Of a DNA stretch of 64,000 nucleotides, positions 18,181 through 29,272 are shown piece after piece (the stretch's first letter is position 1; every line of letters starts with the position of its first letter). Under the pieces are notes generated by a model. The model made no database searches, was not told the origin of the DNA, and was given only the letters and a program-made list of their open reading frames with translations. This stretch comes from DAISKN01 sp963716925 (GTDB lineage: Bacteria; Acidobacteriota; Vicinamibacteria; Marinacidobacterales; SMYC01), in NCBI GenBank assembly GCA_963716925.1, contig CAVQUX010000033.1, forward strand, positions 815,110 through 879,109. The letters run 5' to 3'. A program made the translations under genes and the position numbers.

Positions 18181-20496
18181 CGGCTATCCTGCACGACCAG
18201 CGGCTCCACCTGTTTCTCGAAGTCGAAGCCGGGGTAGCTCACCCGCTGGTGGTGAATCCCCATGAGCACTCGCTGGAAGCTCTGGGCTATCTTCTCGAGA
18301 TCCCGGAGCGTTAGGTCGCACTCGTTGAGCTGACCGTCGAGAAAGATATAGTCGATGATTCTTCGGATCAACCCCTTCAGCCGCGCGGGGCTCGGGTCGT
18401 CGAGCGTGCGCGAGGCGGCCTCGACGGCGTCGGCGATCATGATGATCCCCGCTTCCTTCGTCTGGGGCTTGGGACCCGGATAGCGGTACTCGTCTTCGTT
18501 CAACTCCCCGAGCTCCGGGTCGTGGTTCATCTTCGCCTTCTCGTAGAAGTACGTGATGAGCTTGGTTCCGTGGTGCTGCGGGATGATATCGATGAGCTCC
18601 TGCGGCAGGTTCATTTCCTTCGCGAGCTCGATCCCTTCCTTCACGTGGCTCGCGATGACCAGAGCGCTCATGCGCGGAGAGAGCTGGTCGTGGCGGTTCG
18701 CGCCCGTCTGGTTCTCGACGAAGTAGTTGACCTTGAGGAGCTTTCCGACGTCGTGGTACATCGCCGCGGTTCGGCAGAACACGGGGTTGGCGCCGACGGC
18801 CTCCGCCGCCGCCTCGGCGAGCGAGCCCACGATCATGCTGTGGTGGTAGGTCCCGGGGGCTTCGAGCGCGAGCCGGCGCAGGATGGGTAGGTTGCCGCTC
18901 GCGAGCTCCAGCAGCCGGATGTCCGTCGTGCGGTGGAAGACGGTCTCGAGAACGGGAAGAAGCGCGGAGACCACCACCGCCACTCCGGCGCCTCCGACGA
19001 AGGCGCAGGCAAGGTCGAACCCGAAGTTGCTCGTCGGAAAGTGGCGGCCGCTCAGGAGGTCGATAGCCAGCACCGCGGCGACGTTCACCGCTCCCACCAG
19101 GAGCCCGACCTTGACCAGGGCCGTCCGCCGCTTGTACTGGAACAGGCCCAGGACCGCCGCGAGGCTCGACAGGAGCGAAAAGACGGCGAGCTGCAGGTTC
19201 CCGGTCATGATCCCGATGGCGATGCTGAAGAGCGTCGAGGCGAGAAGCGCGGTGGGCGCGTTCTCCAGGAGGAGAATCATCACCGCGACGCTGGCGAAGG
19301 GAACGGCGTAGGAGTAGGAGCCGGTGTTGTTGAACGGCGCCTGCACGAGTTGCTCCGAGAACAGGCGCGCGACGAAGAACGCGATCCGCGCGAGCGCGAG
19401 GTGTCCCACGATGACGATGCCCGTCATGGCGAAGCTCTGCCGCCGCCAGGATTCGCTCGCGCGCGCGGGCTTCGAGAGGTGCCACAGGATGGTCAGCAGG
19501 ACGCCGGCGAGGAGGAACGCTCCCAGAGCTCCGGCGAACCCCCACCGCCGGTTCTCCCGCGACAAGATGTCGAGCTGCCTGAGAGCGCTCGCCGTGATCT
19601 CGTCGCCGGCGCGCACGATGGTCTTGCCTCTCCGGACGTGGAAATAGACCGGCTCCACCGCTTCGCGCGCGGCGGCGCGCCGGCAATCGGTCTCGGCCTC
19701 GTCGAACGAGAGCGTGGGCTTCAGGAACCTCGCGGCGAGATCGATGAGCCGGCGCCGCTCCGCCTGCCGTAGATCGGAGAGGCTCCCGATCTGGACTTCG
19801 AGGAGCTCCTTCGCCTCGTCGAGCGAGAGGACGCTGCCGAAGTCCCGGCGCACCTGGCTCGATTTCGAGACCGCCTCGCGCCTTCGAATCGGCTGCCCGA
19901 GGGCGAGAAAGCGCTCCTTGCTGGCTACGATGTCCCTCGAAAGAACGCTTCCCACGGCCCGAGTCAGAACCTGCTCGAGATCGGGCGAGAATTCCTTCTC
20001 GACCAGCAGCGCCAACTCCTCCTTCCTGAGCTGCGCCCCCAGCCGGTCGCCGAGCCCGGCGGCGAGATCCGCCGCGGCCCCTCTTTCCGTCGACGCGACG
20101 GAGGCGACGGCCGTGCGTCCGAGCTCGAAGGCCGCGGCGATGCGCTGTGTTGCTTCGAGCGGAGCGGCATCGTCGAAGTTGTAGACTTCGAGGACCTCGG
20201 AGGCGGCCTCTTCTCTCCGGGCCGCCGTTCCCACCTCGTCCTCGTAGCTGAAATCGTAGGGCGCGTAGACAGTCGTGGGAGCGATCTGTCCGAGCTCGTA
20301 CTGCTGGGTCCGAAAGCTCAGAAACGGCGTCAGCAGGACGGTCAGCGCGAGGGCGAAGAACGCAGCCCAGGGCCAGGGCGAGGCGTATGCGAGAATCGAA
20401 GACGTCCCGCAGGCGCAGCCCCCTGGTTTTCCGGCGCCCCGATTCCAGCCTCTGGCTCCGCTCGTCGGCTAGCTCAGGCTCGGCCTTGTTCCTCAT
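18177..20496 (-). CDS. pgpH: PgpH-type HD phosphohydrolase (7TM-HDED/7TM/HDIG), frameshifted near N-terminus
   Basis: Corrected length about 772 residues. After an N-terminal cytosolic tail and a first helix comes an extracytoplasmic HDED domain, seven membrane helices and a cytosolic HD domain (YHHSMIVGSL, MYHDVGKL, IIPQHHGT). Relatives degrade cyclic di-AMP. The N-terminus (ATG 20496, MRNKAEPELAD...RIRLALALG) and the remainder (AAFFALALTVLLTPFLSF onward) lie in different frames. Removing one C from the CCC at 20366-20368 joins them into a continuous first helix. It starts nine bases after phoH and overlaps ybeY by four bases. Confidence 0.87.
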
Positions 20497-20505
20497 CGGC
20501 CTGAA

Positions 20506-21516
<1,011 letters not shown>

Positions 21517-21766
21517 GTAGAGAGAGTCTTAACCTCCAGAGACAACCCGCCGTCCAAATGCAGACAATCCTGCGAACGCATCGTCCGTCGCGTGGTTTTC
21601 AATTGTGCGTTGGAAAGGACGTCGGCGGCGGGAAACCCGCGGGTCGGGTATTCACCCGAGAAGAGCGACCCCCAAGGTTCATGATTCCAGTCGACGGTAG
21701 CACACCCCCCCGGGGGCGTCAAACCAGGTCATCGAATGTGCGCTTCCGCCTCCGCAACCCGCCGAG

Positions 21767-23554
21767 CTACCGGTCGCGGCGCGCAGCGTCTGAGACGATG
21801 CGGATTCCGAGATCCTCGAGCTGGGCGCTCGAGACCGCGGACGGGGATCCGGTCATCAAATCGAAGGCCGACGTCGTCTTGGGAAAGGCGATCACGTCCC
21901 GCAGGCTCTGGCCGCCGGTCGCCAGCATGGCGATTCGGTCGACGCCGAAAGCGATTCCCCCGTGGGGTGGAGCTCCGTACTGGAGCGCCTCGAGGAAGAA
22001 CCCGAATTTGTCGGCCGCTTCGTCATCGGTCATTCCCAGGGCGCGAAACACCTTGGCCTGGACGTCGTTTCGATGGATTCGGATGCTTCCCCCTCCGAGC
22101 TCGAAACCGTTCGCCACCAGGTCATAGGCCAACGCCCGCACCGTGCCCTGATCGGTCTCGAGCTTCCCCAGGTCCTCCTCGAAGGGCGAGGTGAAAGGAT
22201 GGTGCATCGCGTTCCAGCGCCCATCCGTCTCGGAGTACTCGAAGTACGGGAAATCCGTGACCCAGGTGAGCGCGAAGTCTGTGCCCTTGGGGATGAGCCC
22301 TTCCTTGCGGGCGATCGAAAGCCGGAGAGCGCCGAGGACGGTGGAGGCGGAAAGGCCGTCTCCGGCCACGATGAGAAGCAGGTCCCCCGGCCCGCCGGAG
22401 GCGCGCGCGAGTGCTTTCTTCAGCCGGTCCTCGCCCAGGTGGCGGAGAAGGGGGGATTTGAGCTCGCCGTCCTTGAACTGAGCCCATCCCAGGCCGGCGG
22501 CGCCGAGCGCTTTCGCCTGCGCCTCGAGGTCGTCGACCTCCTTGCGCGAAGCCGACGCGAGACCCGGCACGGCGATCGCCCGCACCACGCCCCCCGCCTC
22601 GAGAGTCTTCTCGAAGATACCGTACCCCGACCCGCCGACGGCGTCGGAGATATCGGCGATCTCGAGCCCGAAGCGAAGGTCGGGCTTGTCGGAGCCGTAC
22701 CGGCTCATCGCCTCGTCGTAGGTCATCCGCCGGAAAGGAGCCTTGGCCTCGATGCCGACCGCCCCCAGCATCTCGACGAACATGCCTTCGACCAGCGCGA
22801 AGACGTCCTCGCGATCCACGAAGGACATTTCGATGTCGATCTGGGTGAACTCCGGCTGCCGGTCCGCCCGCAGGTCCTCGTCGCGGAAGCAGCGCACGAT
22901 CTGAAAGTAGCGCTCCATGCCGGCGATCATCAGGAGCTGCTTGAAGAGCTGCGGCGACTGCGGCAGCGCGTAGAACGAGCCCTTGTGCACGCGGCTCGGA
23001 ACCAGATAGTCGCGCGCCCCCTCGGGAGTCGACTTCGTGAGGTAGGGAGTCTCGATCTCGTGGAACCCCTGCCCCATCAGGTAGCGGCGCACGGCAAAGG
23101 TCAGCCGGCTCCGGATCTCGAGGCGCCGGCGCATCTCGCCTCTGCGGATGTCGAGGTACCGGTACTTGAGCCGCAGGTCCTCGCTCGCCCGGGTCTGGTC
23201 GGTGAGCTCGAACGGCGGGGTCTTCGACTCCGAGAGCACCCGGATCTCCCGGGCGCGCACCTCGACCTCGCCCGTGGCGATCCCGGCGTTCACCGTCGAG
23301 GGAGCGCGGCGCAGCACCTCGCCCCTCACCGCGACCACCCATTCGGTGCCGACGCGCTTCGCGAGGTCGACGACGTCTCCACCGGCTTCCGTCGGAACCA
23401 GGATCTGGGTGACCCCCTCCCGGTCGCGAAGATCGATGAACGTGATTCCCCCGAGATCGCGAACCGTGTCCACCCACCCCATGAGCGTGACCTGGGCACC
23501 CACGTCGCCCGATCCCAGCGCGCCGCAGCTCCCGGTTCGTTTCCAGGCGCTCAC
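21767..23554 (-). CDS. aspS: Aspartyl-tRNA synthetase
   Basis: A 595-residue bacterial-type AspRS. The N-terminal OB anticodon-binding domain (LMGWVDTVRDLGGITFIDLRD) is followed by class II motif 2 (FRDEDLRADRQPEFTQ), the bacterial GAD insertion (about 290-420) and motif 3 (GIAFGVDRIAML). It charges tRNA-Asp. The open frame extends upstream, but the GTG at 23554 overlaps the preceding stop as GTGA and fits the family N-terminus. Whether it is discriminating cannot be told here. Confidence 0.95.
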   Translation of the reverse strand: MSAWKRTGSCGALGSGDVGAQVTLMGWVDTVRDLGGITFIDLRDREGVTQILVPTEAGGDVVDLAKRVGTEWVVAVRGEVLRRAPSTVNAGIATGEVEVRAREIRVLSESKTPPFELTDQTRASEDLRLKYRYLDIRRGEMRRRLEIRSRLTFAVRRYLMGQGFHEIETPYLTKSTPEGARDYLVPSRVHKGSFYALPQSPQLFKQLLMIAGMERYFQIVRCFRDEDLRADRQPEFTQIDIEMSFVDREDVFALVEGMFVEMLGAVGIEAKAPFRRMTYDEAMSRYGSDKPDLRFGLEIADISDAVGGSGYGIFEKTLEAGGVVRAIAVPGLASASRKEVDDLEAQAKALGAAGLGWAQFKDGELKSPLLRHLGEDRLKKALARASGGPGDLLLIVAGDGLSASTVLGALRLSIARKEGLIPKGTDFALTWVTDFPYFEYSETDGRWNAMHHPFTSPFEEDLGKLETDQGTVRALAYDLVANGFELGGGSIRIHRNDVQAKVFRALGMTDDEAADKFGFFLEALQYGAPPHGGIAFGVDRIAMLATGGQSLRDVIAFPKTTSAFDLMTGSPSAVSSAQLEDLGIRIVSDAARRDR

Positions 23555-24072
23555 GAGGCGCGCCTCTGCCGCAGGTAATCGTTCTTCAGGCTGCAGTAGG
23601 ACTCCGCGGAGCGCTGAATGCCCAGGATCTCCTCCTCGGTGAGATCCCGCACCACTCTCGCGGGAACGCCGCGAGCCAGCTTCCGCGCGGGGACGACCGT
23701 ACCGGGGCTCACCACCGACCCCGCGGCCACGAACGAGCCCTCTTCCACCACCACGTCGTCGAGAAGCACCGCGCCCATGCCGATGAGAGAGCCCCGCTTC
23801 ACGTGGCATCCGTGGAGGATCGCACGGTGGCCGACGGTGACGTCGTCCTCGAGGATGGTGGGGTTCTTCCCCTGGTTCACGTGCATCACCGTGAGGTCCT
23901 GGACGTTGGTGCGGGCGCCGATGCGGATGAAATGCACGTCGGCGCGGACGACGCAGCCGAACCAGACGCTCGCGTCGGCTCCGATGACGACGTCGCCGAC
24001 CACCGTCGCGTTCTCGGCGATGAACGCGCTCTCGTGGATCTGCGGTTTCTTTTCGCGATAGCTCTGAATCAA
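23551..24072 (-). CDS. Gamma-carbonic anhydrase / hexapeptide-repeat family protein
   Basis: A 173-residue left-handed beta-helix protein of the YrdA/PaaY/gamma-CA group. Hexapeptide repeats run from about 15 to 135, and the three expected metal histidines appear in MHVNQG and VGHRAILHGCHV. The reaction may be CO2 hydration, but many relatives lack it. The TTG start at 24072 overlaps the stop of the upstream gene as TTGA, and its own stop overlaps the aspS GTG, forming a three-gene operon. Confidence 0.87.
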   Translation of the reverse strand: MIQSYREKKPQIHESAFIAENATVVGDVVIGADASVWFGCVVRADVHFIRIGARTNVQDLTVMHVNQGKNPTILEDDVTVGHRAILHGCHVKRGSLIGMGAVLLDDVVVEEGSFVAAGSVVSPGTVVPARKLARGVPARVVRDLTEEEILGIQRSAESYCSLKNDYLRQRRAS

Positions 24073-24965
24073 GAGGCTTCCTCTTTCACGGGAACGAGCC
24101 AGATCAGGTCTCGGGAGAAATCGTAGGTGACGGAAAGACTGAGGAGAAGGTCGGCGCCGATGACGCCGACGGCGGTTCCTCCGTAGGGGAGCTCCTTCAT
24201 GACGCCGAGCACCACGGGAAGCTTCTTCGCCTCGAACGCTCCGACGCGGAGCGAAGGGATCTCGGTTCCGTTCGCGCCCTTGGGGGCGAAGCCTTTTTCC
24301 ACGGCCCATTTCTTGTCGAGGACGGTTCCCGAGGTTCCGGCGTCGAGAATGAAGCGGACTTCTTCCACCGGCTCGACCGCACCGGAGGCATCGGCCGCAT
24401 GGGAGAGGGCGACGGGGACCACCAGAAATCTGCCCGAGGATTCGAACGACGCGCCTCCCGCGGGCACGTCCGGCGGGGAGCTCTCGAAGTACAGGAGCCG
24501 GCGCGGATAGTGGACGGTGAGCCGGAGAGGCTCGAGCAGATCCCGGCCGATGCGGCCGTAGCTCCGGAGTCCGCCCATCCCCGTCCCGTCCTCTCCCTCG
24601 ATCAGGAGCGTCCTCACCATGGGGAACGCGAGCTCGCCCACTTTGAGCTCGTCCAGGAGCACGACGGGCACCTTCTCCTTCTTGCCGTAGTAGTCGATTT
24701 CCGCCTGTCCCTGGCTCGCCAGCTTCAGCCCGCTTCCGTCCACCACCAGCGTGTCGAGGACGAAGTCGTTGAAGCTCGGGTCGATCACCAGGCGATGCCC
24801 TCCCGAGCCGTTCAGCTTCACCCGAACGATGGGGAGAGCCGATTGGTCGATGGTCTCGAACCGGATCCACTCCGCGTTCGCCGCGGGGGCGGCGGTCTGA
24901 GCCGCGAGGTCGGCGGACGCGGATATCGCGAGCGCGGCGAGTGCGAGGCTCCGAAGGGTACTCAT
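24069..24965 (-). CDS. Secreted aspartyl-protease-like protein (retropepsin fold)
   Basis: A 298-residue protein with a signal peptide (1-22, cut after LAA). Two half-domains of retropepsin type are suggested: a degenerate first site (VIDPSFNDFVLD) and a second site FILDAGTSGTVLD followed by VIGADLL. The second site has D-A-G rather than the usual D-T/S-G, so activity is uncertain. ATG 24965 follows AAAGG. It heads the operon with the gamma-carbonic-anhydrase-like gene and aspS, an unusual grouping that says little about function. Confidence 0.65.
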   Translation of the reverse strand: MSTLRSLALAALAISASADLAAQTAAPAANAEWIRFETIDQSALPIVRVKLNGSGGHRLVIDPSFNDFVLDTLVVDGSGLKLASQGQAEIDYYGKKEKVPVVLLDELKVGELAFPMVRTLLIEGEDGTGMGGLRSYGRIGRDLLEPLRLTVHYPRRLLYFESSPPDVPAGGASFESSGRFLVVPVALSHAADASGAVEPVEEVRFILDAGTSGTVLDKKWAVEKGFAPKGANGTEIPSLRVGAFEAKKLPVVLGVMKELPYGGTAVGVIGADLLLSLSVTYDFSRDLIWLVPVKEEAS

Positions 24966-25018
24966 TGCATGCCTTTCAATCCAAAGACCATAGCAAATTT
25001 GAGCCCCCAATGCTCGAC

Positions 25019-25024
25019 TATAAT
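25019..25024 (+). promoter_or_regulatory. Candidate -10 box TATAAT
   Basis: An exact TATAAT lies ten bases before the proposed GTG start of the membrane-protein gene in an otherwise GC-rich context. No well-spaced -35 is seen (TTGAGC is only 14 bases upstream). If used, the transcript would be nearly leaderless. Confidence 0.3.
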
Positions 25025-25033
25025 CCCGCTGCC

Positions 25034-26614
25034 GTGAACCATAGCCTCGACGCGAGGGACAAGATCATCGCTCTCGTCTTTTACCTCGCGTTGACTCTCG
25101 CTCTCACCTATCCGCTGATTCTGCGCCCCGCGACCGCCAACCGGCTCGACAGTCCCGACGCGCTCCTCAACAGCTGGATCGTCTCCTGGTGCCTCTATCA
25201 GCTCCCGCGCGATCCGCGGCATCTCTTCGACGCCAACATCTTCTATCCCGAGAAGGGAGCTCTCGCTCTTTCCGAGAACCTTCTCACCGGCGCGCTCCTC
25301 GCCTCCCCCGTGGCCCTCTTTTCGAGCTCCCCCGCCGCGCTGTTCAACGCCGTGCTCCTCGCGGCCTTCGTCTCTAGCGCATACGCGGCGTTTCTTCTCG
25401 CCTTCGATCTCACCGGAAGCCGCCTTGCCGCGGCGCTCGCGGGAATCGTCTTCGCCTTCGCCCCCTACCGATTCGCCCACATCCCGCACCTCCAGCTCCA
25501 GCTCGCCTTCGGCATACCCCTCAGCCTTTATTTCGCGCGCAGAATTGCGCTCGGCGGTTCCGGGCCCGGTCCGGTCGTCGGGCTTGCCTTCGCCGTGCCT
25601 CTGACCTTCGGCTCGAGCGTCTACTACAGCATCTACGGCGCGACCATCGTCCCGGTGCTCGTGCTCTTCGAGCTATCCGGGCTCGAAGCCGGACGAAGAA
25701 TCGGAGCGCTCGCCCGCCTTGGCCTCGCCGCGGCGGCGGGGGGTCTCCTGACCCTTCCCCTCGCTCTTCCCTACTGGAGCAAGCAGAGCTCGGGAATGGT
25801 GCGGTCGCTCGAGACCGCGTCGGAGTTCTCCGCGAGCGGCATCGACTACCTTTCGAGCTTCTCCCGGCTCCACGGGTTCCTCCCGAAGACGAGCGAGCCG
25901 CTGTTTCCGGGGTTCGTCGCCATCGGGCTCGCCGCGGCGGCTCTCCTGGCTCCCGGAACGGAGCGTCGCCGCTCTTTCGTCTGGGTGGCGATCGCCCTCG
26001 TCGGCATCGCCCTATCGCTCGGTCCCTCGCTCGGAGTGTTCTCGGTCCTCTTCGAGGCGCTCCCTCCCTATCGGGCGCTCCGGGTGCCGTCGCGCGCCGG
26101 AATCCTGTTCCTGCTTTCGGTCTCGATGCTCGCGGCGCTCGGGCTCGACCGTCTCCGAGGAACTGCCGTTCGCGTCGCTCTCGTCGCCCTCGCGGCCGCG
26201 GAATGCGCGAGCATTCCGCTCCCCCTTCGGATGGAGGCGCCGGCCCTTCCCCCGATTTACCGCCACCTCGAGTCCGAGGGCGAAGGGGCCCTACTGGAGC
26301 TCCCGATGCCGCCGCCGGAGCGATTCCAGGACAACGCGGTATACGTTTACCGATCCGCGGCGCATCGGCGTCCGATCGTGAACGGCTACAGCGGCTTCGT
26401 TCCCGACACGTACCGGACGGCGTACGAGGATCTAAAGAAGCGGCCTCTTTCGGAAGGGCTTCAGCGGCTTTCCGCGCGGGGAGTGCGGTTCGTCCTGGCC
26501 CACGAGGGAAGGCTCGGACCTAGAATCCGCCGCGAGCTCGCGGACGCGGAGCGAACAGGAATCCTGATTCTGGTGGGAGAGGAGTCGCCGGATCGTCTGT
26601 ATCGGATCCGTTGA
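25034..26614 (+). CDS. Polytopic membrane protein, GT-C glycosyltransferase-like
   Basis: A 526-residue protein with about eleven to twelve hydrophobic segments (from about residue 12 to 400) and a soluble C-terminal region. An acidic loop with LDSPDALLNSWIVSW after the first helix resembles the catalytic loop of GT-C type lipid-linked sugar transferases. It may transfer a sugar from a polyprenyl donor, but no specific family is recognised. The start is uncertain: GTG 25034 or ATG 25010, neither with a clear ribosome site. It is divergent from the protease-like gene. Confidence 0.7.
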   Translation: MNHSLDARDKIIALVFYLALTLALTYPLILRPATANRLDSPDALLNSWIVSWCLYQLPRDPRHLFDANIFYPEKGALALSENLLTGALLASPVALFSSSPAALFNAVLLAAFVSSAYAAFLLAFDLTGSRLAAALAGIVFAFAPYRFAHIPHLQLQLAFGIPLSLYFARRIALGGSGPGPVVGLAFAVPLTFGSSVYYSIYGATIVPVLVLFELSGLEAGRRIGALARLGLAAAAGGLLTLPLALPYWSKQSSGMVRSLETASEFSASGIDYLSSFSRLHGFLPKTSEPLFPGFVAIGLAAAALLAPGTERRRSFVWVAIALVGIALSLGPSLGVFSVLFEALPPYRALRVPSRAGILFLLSVSMLAALGLDRLRGTAVRVALVALAAAECASIPLPLRMEAPALPPIYRHLESEGEGALLELPMPPPERFQDNAVYVYRSAAHRRPIVNGYSGFVPDTYRTAYEDLKKRPLSEGLQRLSARGVRFVLAHEGRLGPRIRRELADAERTGILILVGEESPDRLYRIR

Positions 26615-26623
26615 CTTGTTGTT

Positions 26624-26845
26624 CTATTGCTCCAGGTTCGTCGCCGCTTCGAGGAACCAGCCGTTCTCGAGAAGCGACTCTGGAGTCGGTCCTGACCAGC
26701 CTTCTGGGGTGCGCGACTCACCGGGCTCGGTGAGAACGGAGGGCCCGGGAACGAGCCAGGTGTTCACCAGGTACTGCCAGTGGAACGAGCGCTCTCTCTG
26801 GGTTTCCGCCTCTGACCAGCTTGCTCGGGGGATTGCTCGAGCCAT
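26624..26845 (-). CDS. Small hypothetical protein
   Basis: A 73-residue frame whose ATG at 26845 is preceded by GGAGG at ideal spacing (six bases), the best ribosome site in this neighbourhood. The product is polar with several Trp (MARAIPRASWSEAET..., ending EAATNLEQ) and has no recognised family. It sits in the gap between fadJ and the convergent GT-C-like gene. Confidence 0.5.
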   Translation of the reverse strand: MARAIPRASWSEAETQRERSFHWQYLVNTWLVPGPSVLTEPGESRTPEGWSGPTPESLLENGWFLEAATNLEQ

Positions 26846-27042
26846 CGTCGACCTCCGTCTTCTGGAGGATCGAGAATGCAACTCACGTGCCACGCCAGCC
26901 CTTCCAGGGCCGCGCGCGTAAACCACTGCTTTCTGGTCAGTTACTCATCCTGTGGAAAACTCCCCCCGTCCATTCGTGGTGAATCACCCTCGACAACTAG
27001 CAACACTTTGGGTACTTCAGTGCAATTCCGTCATGTGCGGAG

Positions 27043-29166
27043 CTACAGTCCGGAAAGGCTTTCCTTGGAACGGGCGCGGTCGATGAGCGAAGGCGGCGGC
27101 GCGAATCGAAGCCCTCTCTTCGCTCTCCACGTCTCGAGATCGGAAGCGACGCGCTCGAGGCCGTATCGCTCCGCGTAGCGAAGGAGCCCGCCTCGGAACG
27201 GGGGGAATCCGATCCCGAGGACCATCGCCAGGTCGAGCTCACCCGGAGTCCGCACGATCGATTCGTCGAGGCAGCGCACCGCTTCGGCGACCATGAGGGA
27301 CAGCGCCCGCTCGGCCGCTTCCGCGGGGTCGAGAGGGCCGTGTTTGGCTCCTACCAGGGAAGCGACCTCGGAGTCGGCGACGGCGTGCCCGTCCCGGTAT
27401 CGGTAGAAACCTATGCCCGTTTTCTTTCCCAGGCGACCCGCGGCCGCGAGGAGCGAGAGGATGCCCGACGGCTCCGCCCGGTCTCCGAAGGCTTTCGCGA
27501 GAACCATGCCCGCCTTCTGCGCGACGTCGATCCCGACTTCGTCGAGGAGCCGCAGAGGACCCATCGGCATTCCGAAGCGGAGGAACACCCGGTCCACCGC
27601 CTCGACGTCGCCGCACTCGAGCAGAAGGTAAGAGGCTTCGTTCAGATACGGTCCCAGGATCCGGTTCACGAGAAACCCCGGACCGTCGTTCACGACGATC
27701 GGGGTCTTTCCCAGCGTCTTCGCGAGAGCGACCAGGGTCGCGATGGTGCGATCCGAGCTGGATCTCCCGCGAATCACCTCGACCAGCGGCATGCGATCCA
27801 CGGGGTTGAAGAAGTGGAACCCCGCCATTCGGTCCGGGTGCGCGAGCACGGACTGCATCTCGCTCACCGAAAGCGTCGAGGTGTTGGTGGCGATGAGACA
27901 GTCTCTCGAGATCCGGGGCTCGAGGTCGCGGAGAACGCTCTTCTTGATCTCCATGTCCTCCACGATGGCCTCGAGGACCAGGTCCGTGCGCGCGAATCCG
28001 CTCCAGTCGAGGGTGGGGGCGATGAGGGCCATCCTTGATTCGACCTCCCAGGCGCTCATGCGTCTCCTCTTCTTCCGCTCGTCGAAGATTCGTCGCGCCG
28101 CTTTCAGCCCCGCTCCCAGTGCTTCCGGGCTCACGTCCTTGAGCCTCACCGGGAGATCGCGCGAGGCGAGGAGCCTCGCAATGCCGCCGCCCATGGTGCC
28201 CGCTCCGAGAAGCGCGGTCGCTTCAATCGTTCCCGGCTCGGCCTCCGATTCGATCCCCCGGTCTTTCTTCGCCCGTTCGCTCAGAAAGAAGAGAGGGATC
28301 AGGTTCTTCGACACCTCCCCCGGAAGGAGCACCTTCACCCGCTCTCGTTCGAGGGCGAGCGAGCGGCTCTTCGAAGTCCTGCCGTTCTCGACGACGTCGA
28401 GAATCGCGAAAGGCGCGGGGTAGTGGCCTCCGGTTCGGGCTCGGACTTTCTTTCGCGCCAGCGCGAAGAGAACGGCGCGACCCAGCGGATTTCCCTCGAG
28501 GAGCCGGTCGCGAAGAGAAGGCTTTCTTCTCGAGGGAGCTCGGGAAGCGGCGAGCTCCGAAAGAAGAGCCAGCGCCTGCTCCCGCAAACGTCCATGGGGA
28601 ACGGCGCGGTCCAGGAGGCCGATCTTCTCCGCTTTCCGCGCGTCGATGCCCCGGCCGGTGAGCATCAGGTCGAGCGCGCTCTGGATCCCTACGAGACGGG
28701 GGAGCCGCGTCGTCCCCCCCCAGGCGGGAAGGATTCCGAGGTTCACTTCCGGAAGGCCGATCTGGAACTTCGGGTGATCGGTGCCCACCCGGCCCTTGCA
28801 GGCGAGGGCGATCTCCGTCCCTCCCCCCAGGCAAACGCCCCCGATGGCGGCGATGACGGGAAACGGAAGCCCCTCGATTCGGTCCATGATGGCCTGGCCC
28901 GCCCGCACCGCCTCCTCCGCCTCCTCGGCGGTACTGACCTTTTGGATCTCCGAGACATCCGCGCCGGCCAGGAACATCCCATCCTTCGCGGAAGTGAAGA
29001 TCGCGCCCCGGAGGTCCGAGCGGGATTCGAGCTCCGAGAGGACCTCGTGGAGCCGCGCCATGACCGCCCGGGATAGTTTGTTCACCTTTTCGCCGGGAAG
29101 GTCGAACGTGACCCAGGCGACGGAATCTTCCCAGGAAAGTCGTATCCCGGCGTCTTCCGCGCTCAT
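27043..29166 (-). CDS. fadJ: Fused enoyl-CoA hydratase / 3-hydroxyacyl-CoA dehydrogenase (FadJ/FadB alpha type)
   Basis: A 707-residue bifunctional beta-oxidation enzyme. The crotonase domain (about 1-190) has the oxyanion-hole region CLGGGTEIALAC and the catalytic stretch GLPEVNLGILPAWGG. The dehydrogenase has a Rossmann motif LLGAGTMGGG (about 317-326), the catalytic GFHFFNPV, and two C-terminal 3HCDH domains. It hydrates and then oxidises acyl-CoA intermediates. The thiolase partner is not adjacent. The gene is monocistronic as far as the window shows; the FadJ versus FadB name is by convention only. Confidence 0.93.
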   Translation of the reverse strand: MSAEDAGIRLSWEDSVAWVTFDLPGEKVNKLSRAVMARLHEVLSELESRSDLRGAIFTSAKDGMFLAGADVSEIQKVSTAEEAEEAVRAGQAIMDRIEGLPFPVIAAIGGVCLGGGTEIALACKGRVGTDHPKFQIGLPEVNLGILPAWGGTTRLPRLVGIQSALDLMLTGRGIDARKAEKIGLLDRAVPHGRLREQALALLSELAASRAPSRRKPSLRDRLLEGNPLGRAVLFALARKKVRARTGGHYPAPFAILDVVENGRTSKSRSLALERERVKVLLPGEVSKNLIPLFFLSERAKKDRGIESEAEPGTIEATALLGAGTMGGGIARLLASRDLPVRLKDVSPEALGAGLKAARRIFDERKKRRRMSAWEVESRMALIAPTLDWSGFARTDLVLEAIVEDMEIKKSVLRDLEPRISRDCLIATNTSTLSVSEMQSVLAHPDRMAGFHFFNPVDRMPLVEVIRGRSSSDRTIATLVALAKTLGKTPIVVNDGPGFLVNRILGPYLNEASYLLLECGDVEAVDRVFLRFGMPMGPLRLLDEVGIDVAQKAGMVLAKAFGDRAEPSGILSLLAAAGRLGKKTGIGFYRYRDGHAVADSEVASLVGAKHGPLDPAEAAERALSLMVAEAVRCLDESIVRTPGELDLAMVLGIGFPPFRGGLLRYAERYGLERVASDLETWRAKRGLRFAPPPSLIDRARSKESLSGL

Positions 29167-29272
29167 CAGAGAGACCGGAGTCTATCCGCCGGCAATCGCT
29201 TCGTTCAAACGGAAAGTGTGACGGGCCTCTCTTGCAACCCTGTCGCCCCCGGAGGACAATTGGGGCGAGACC

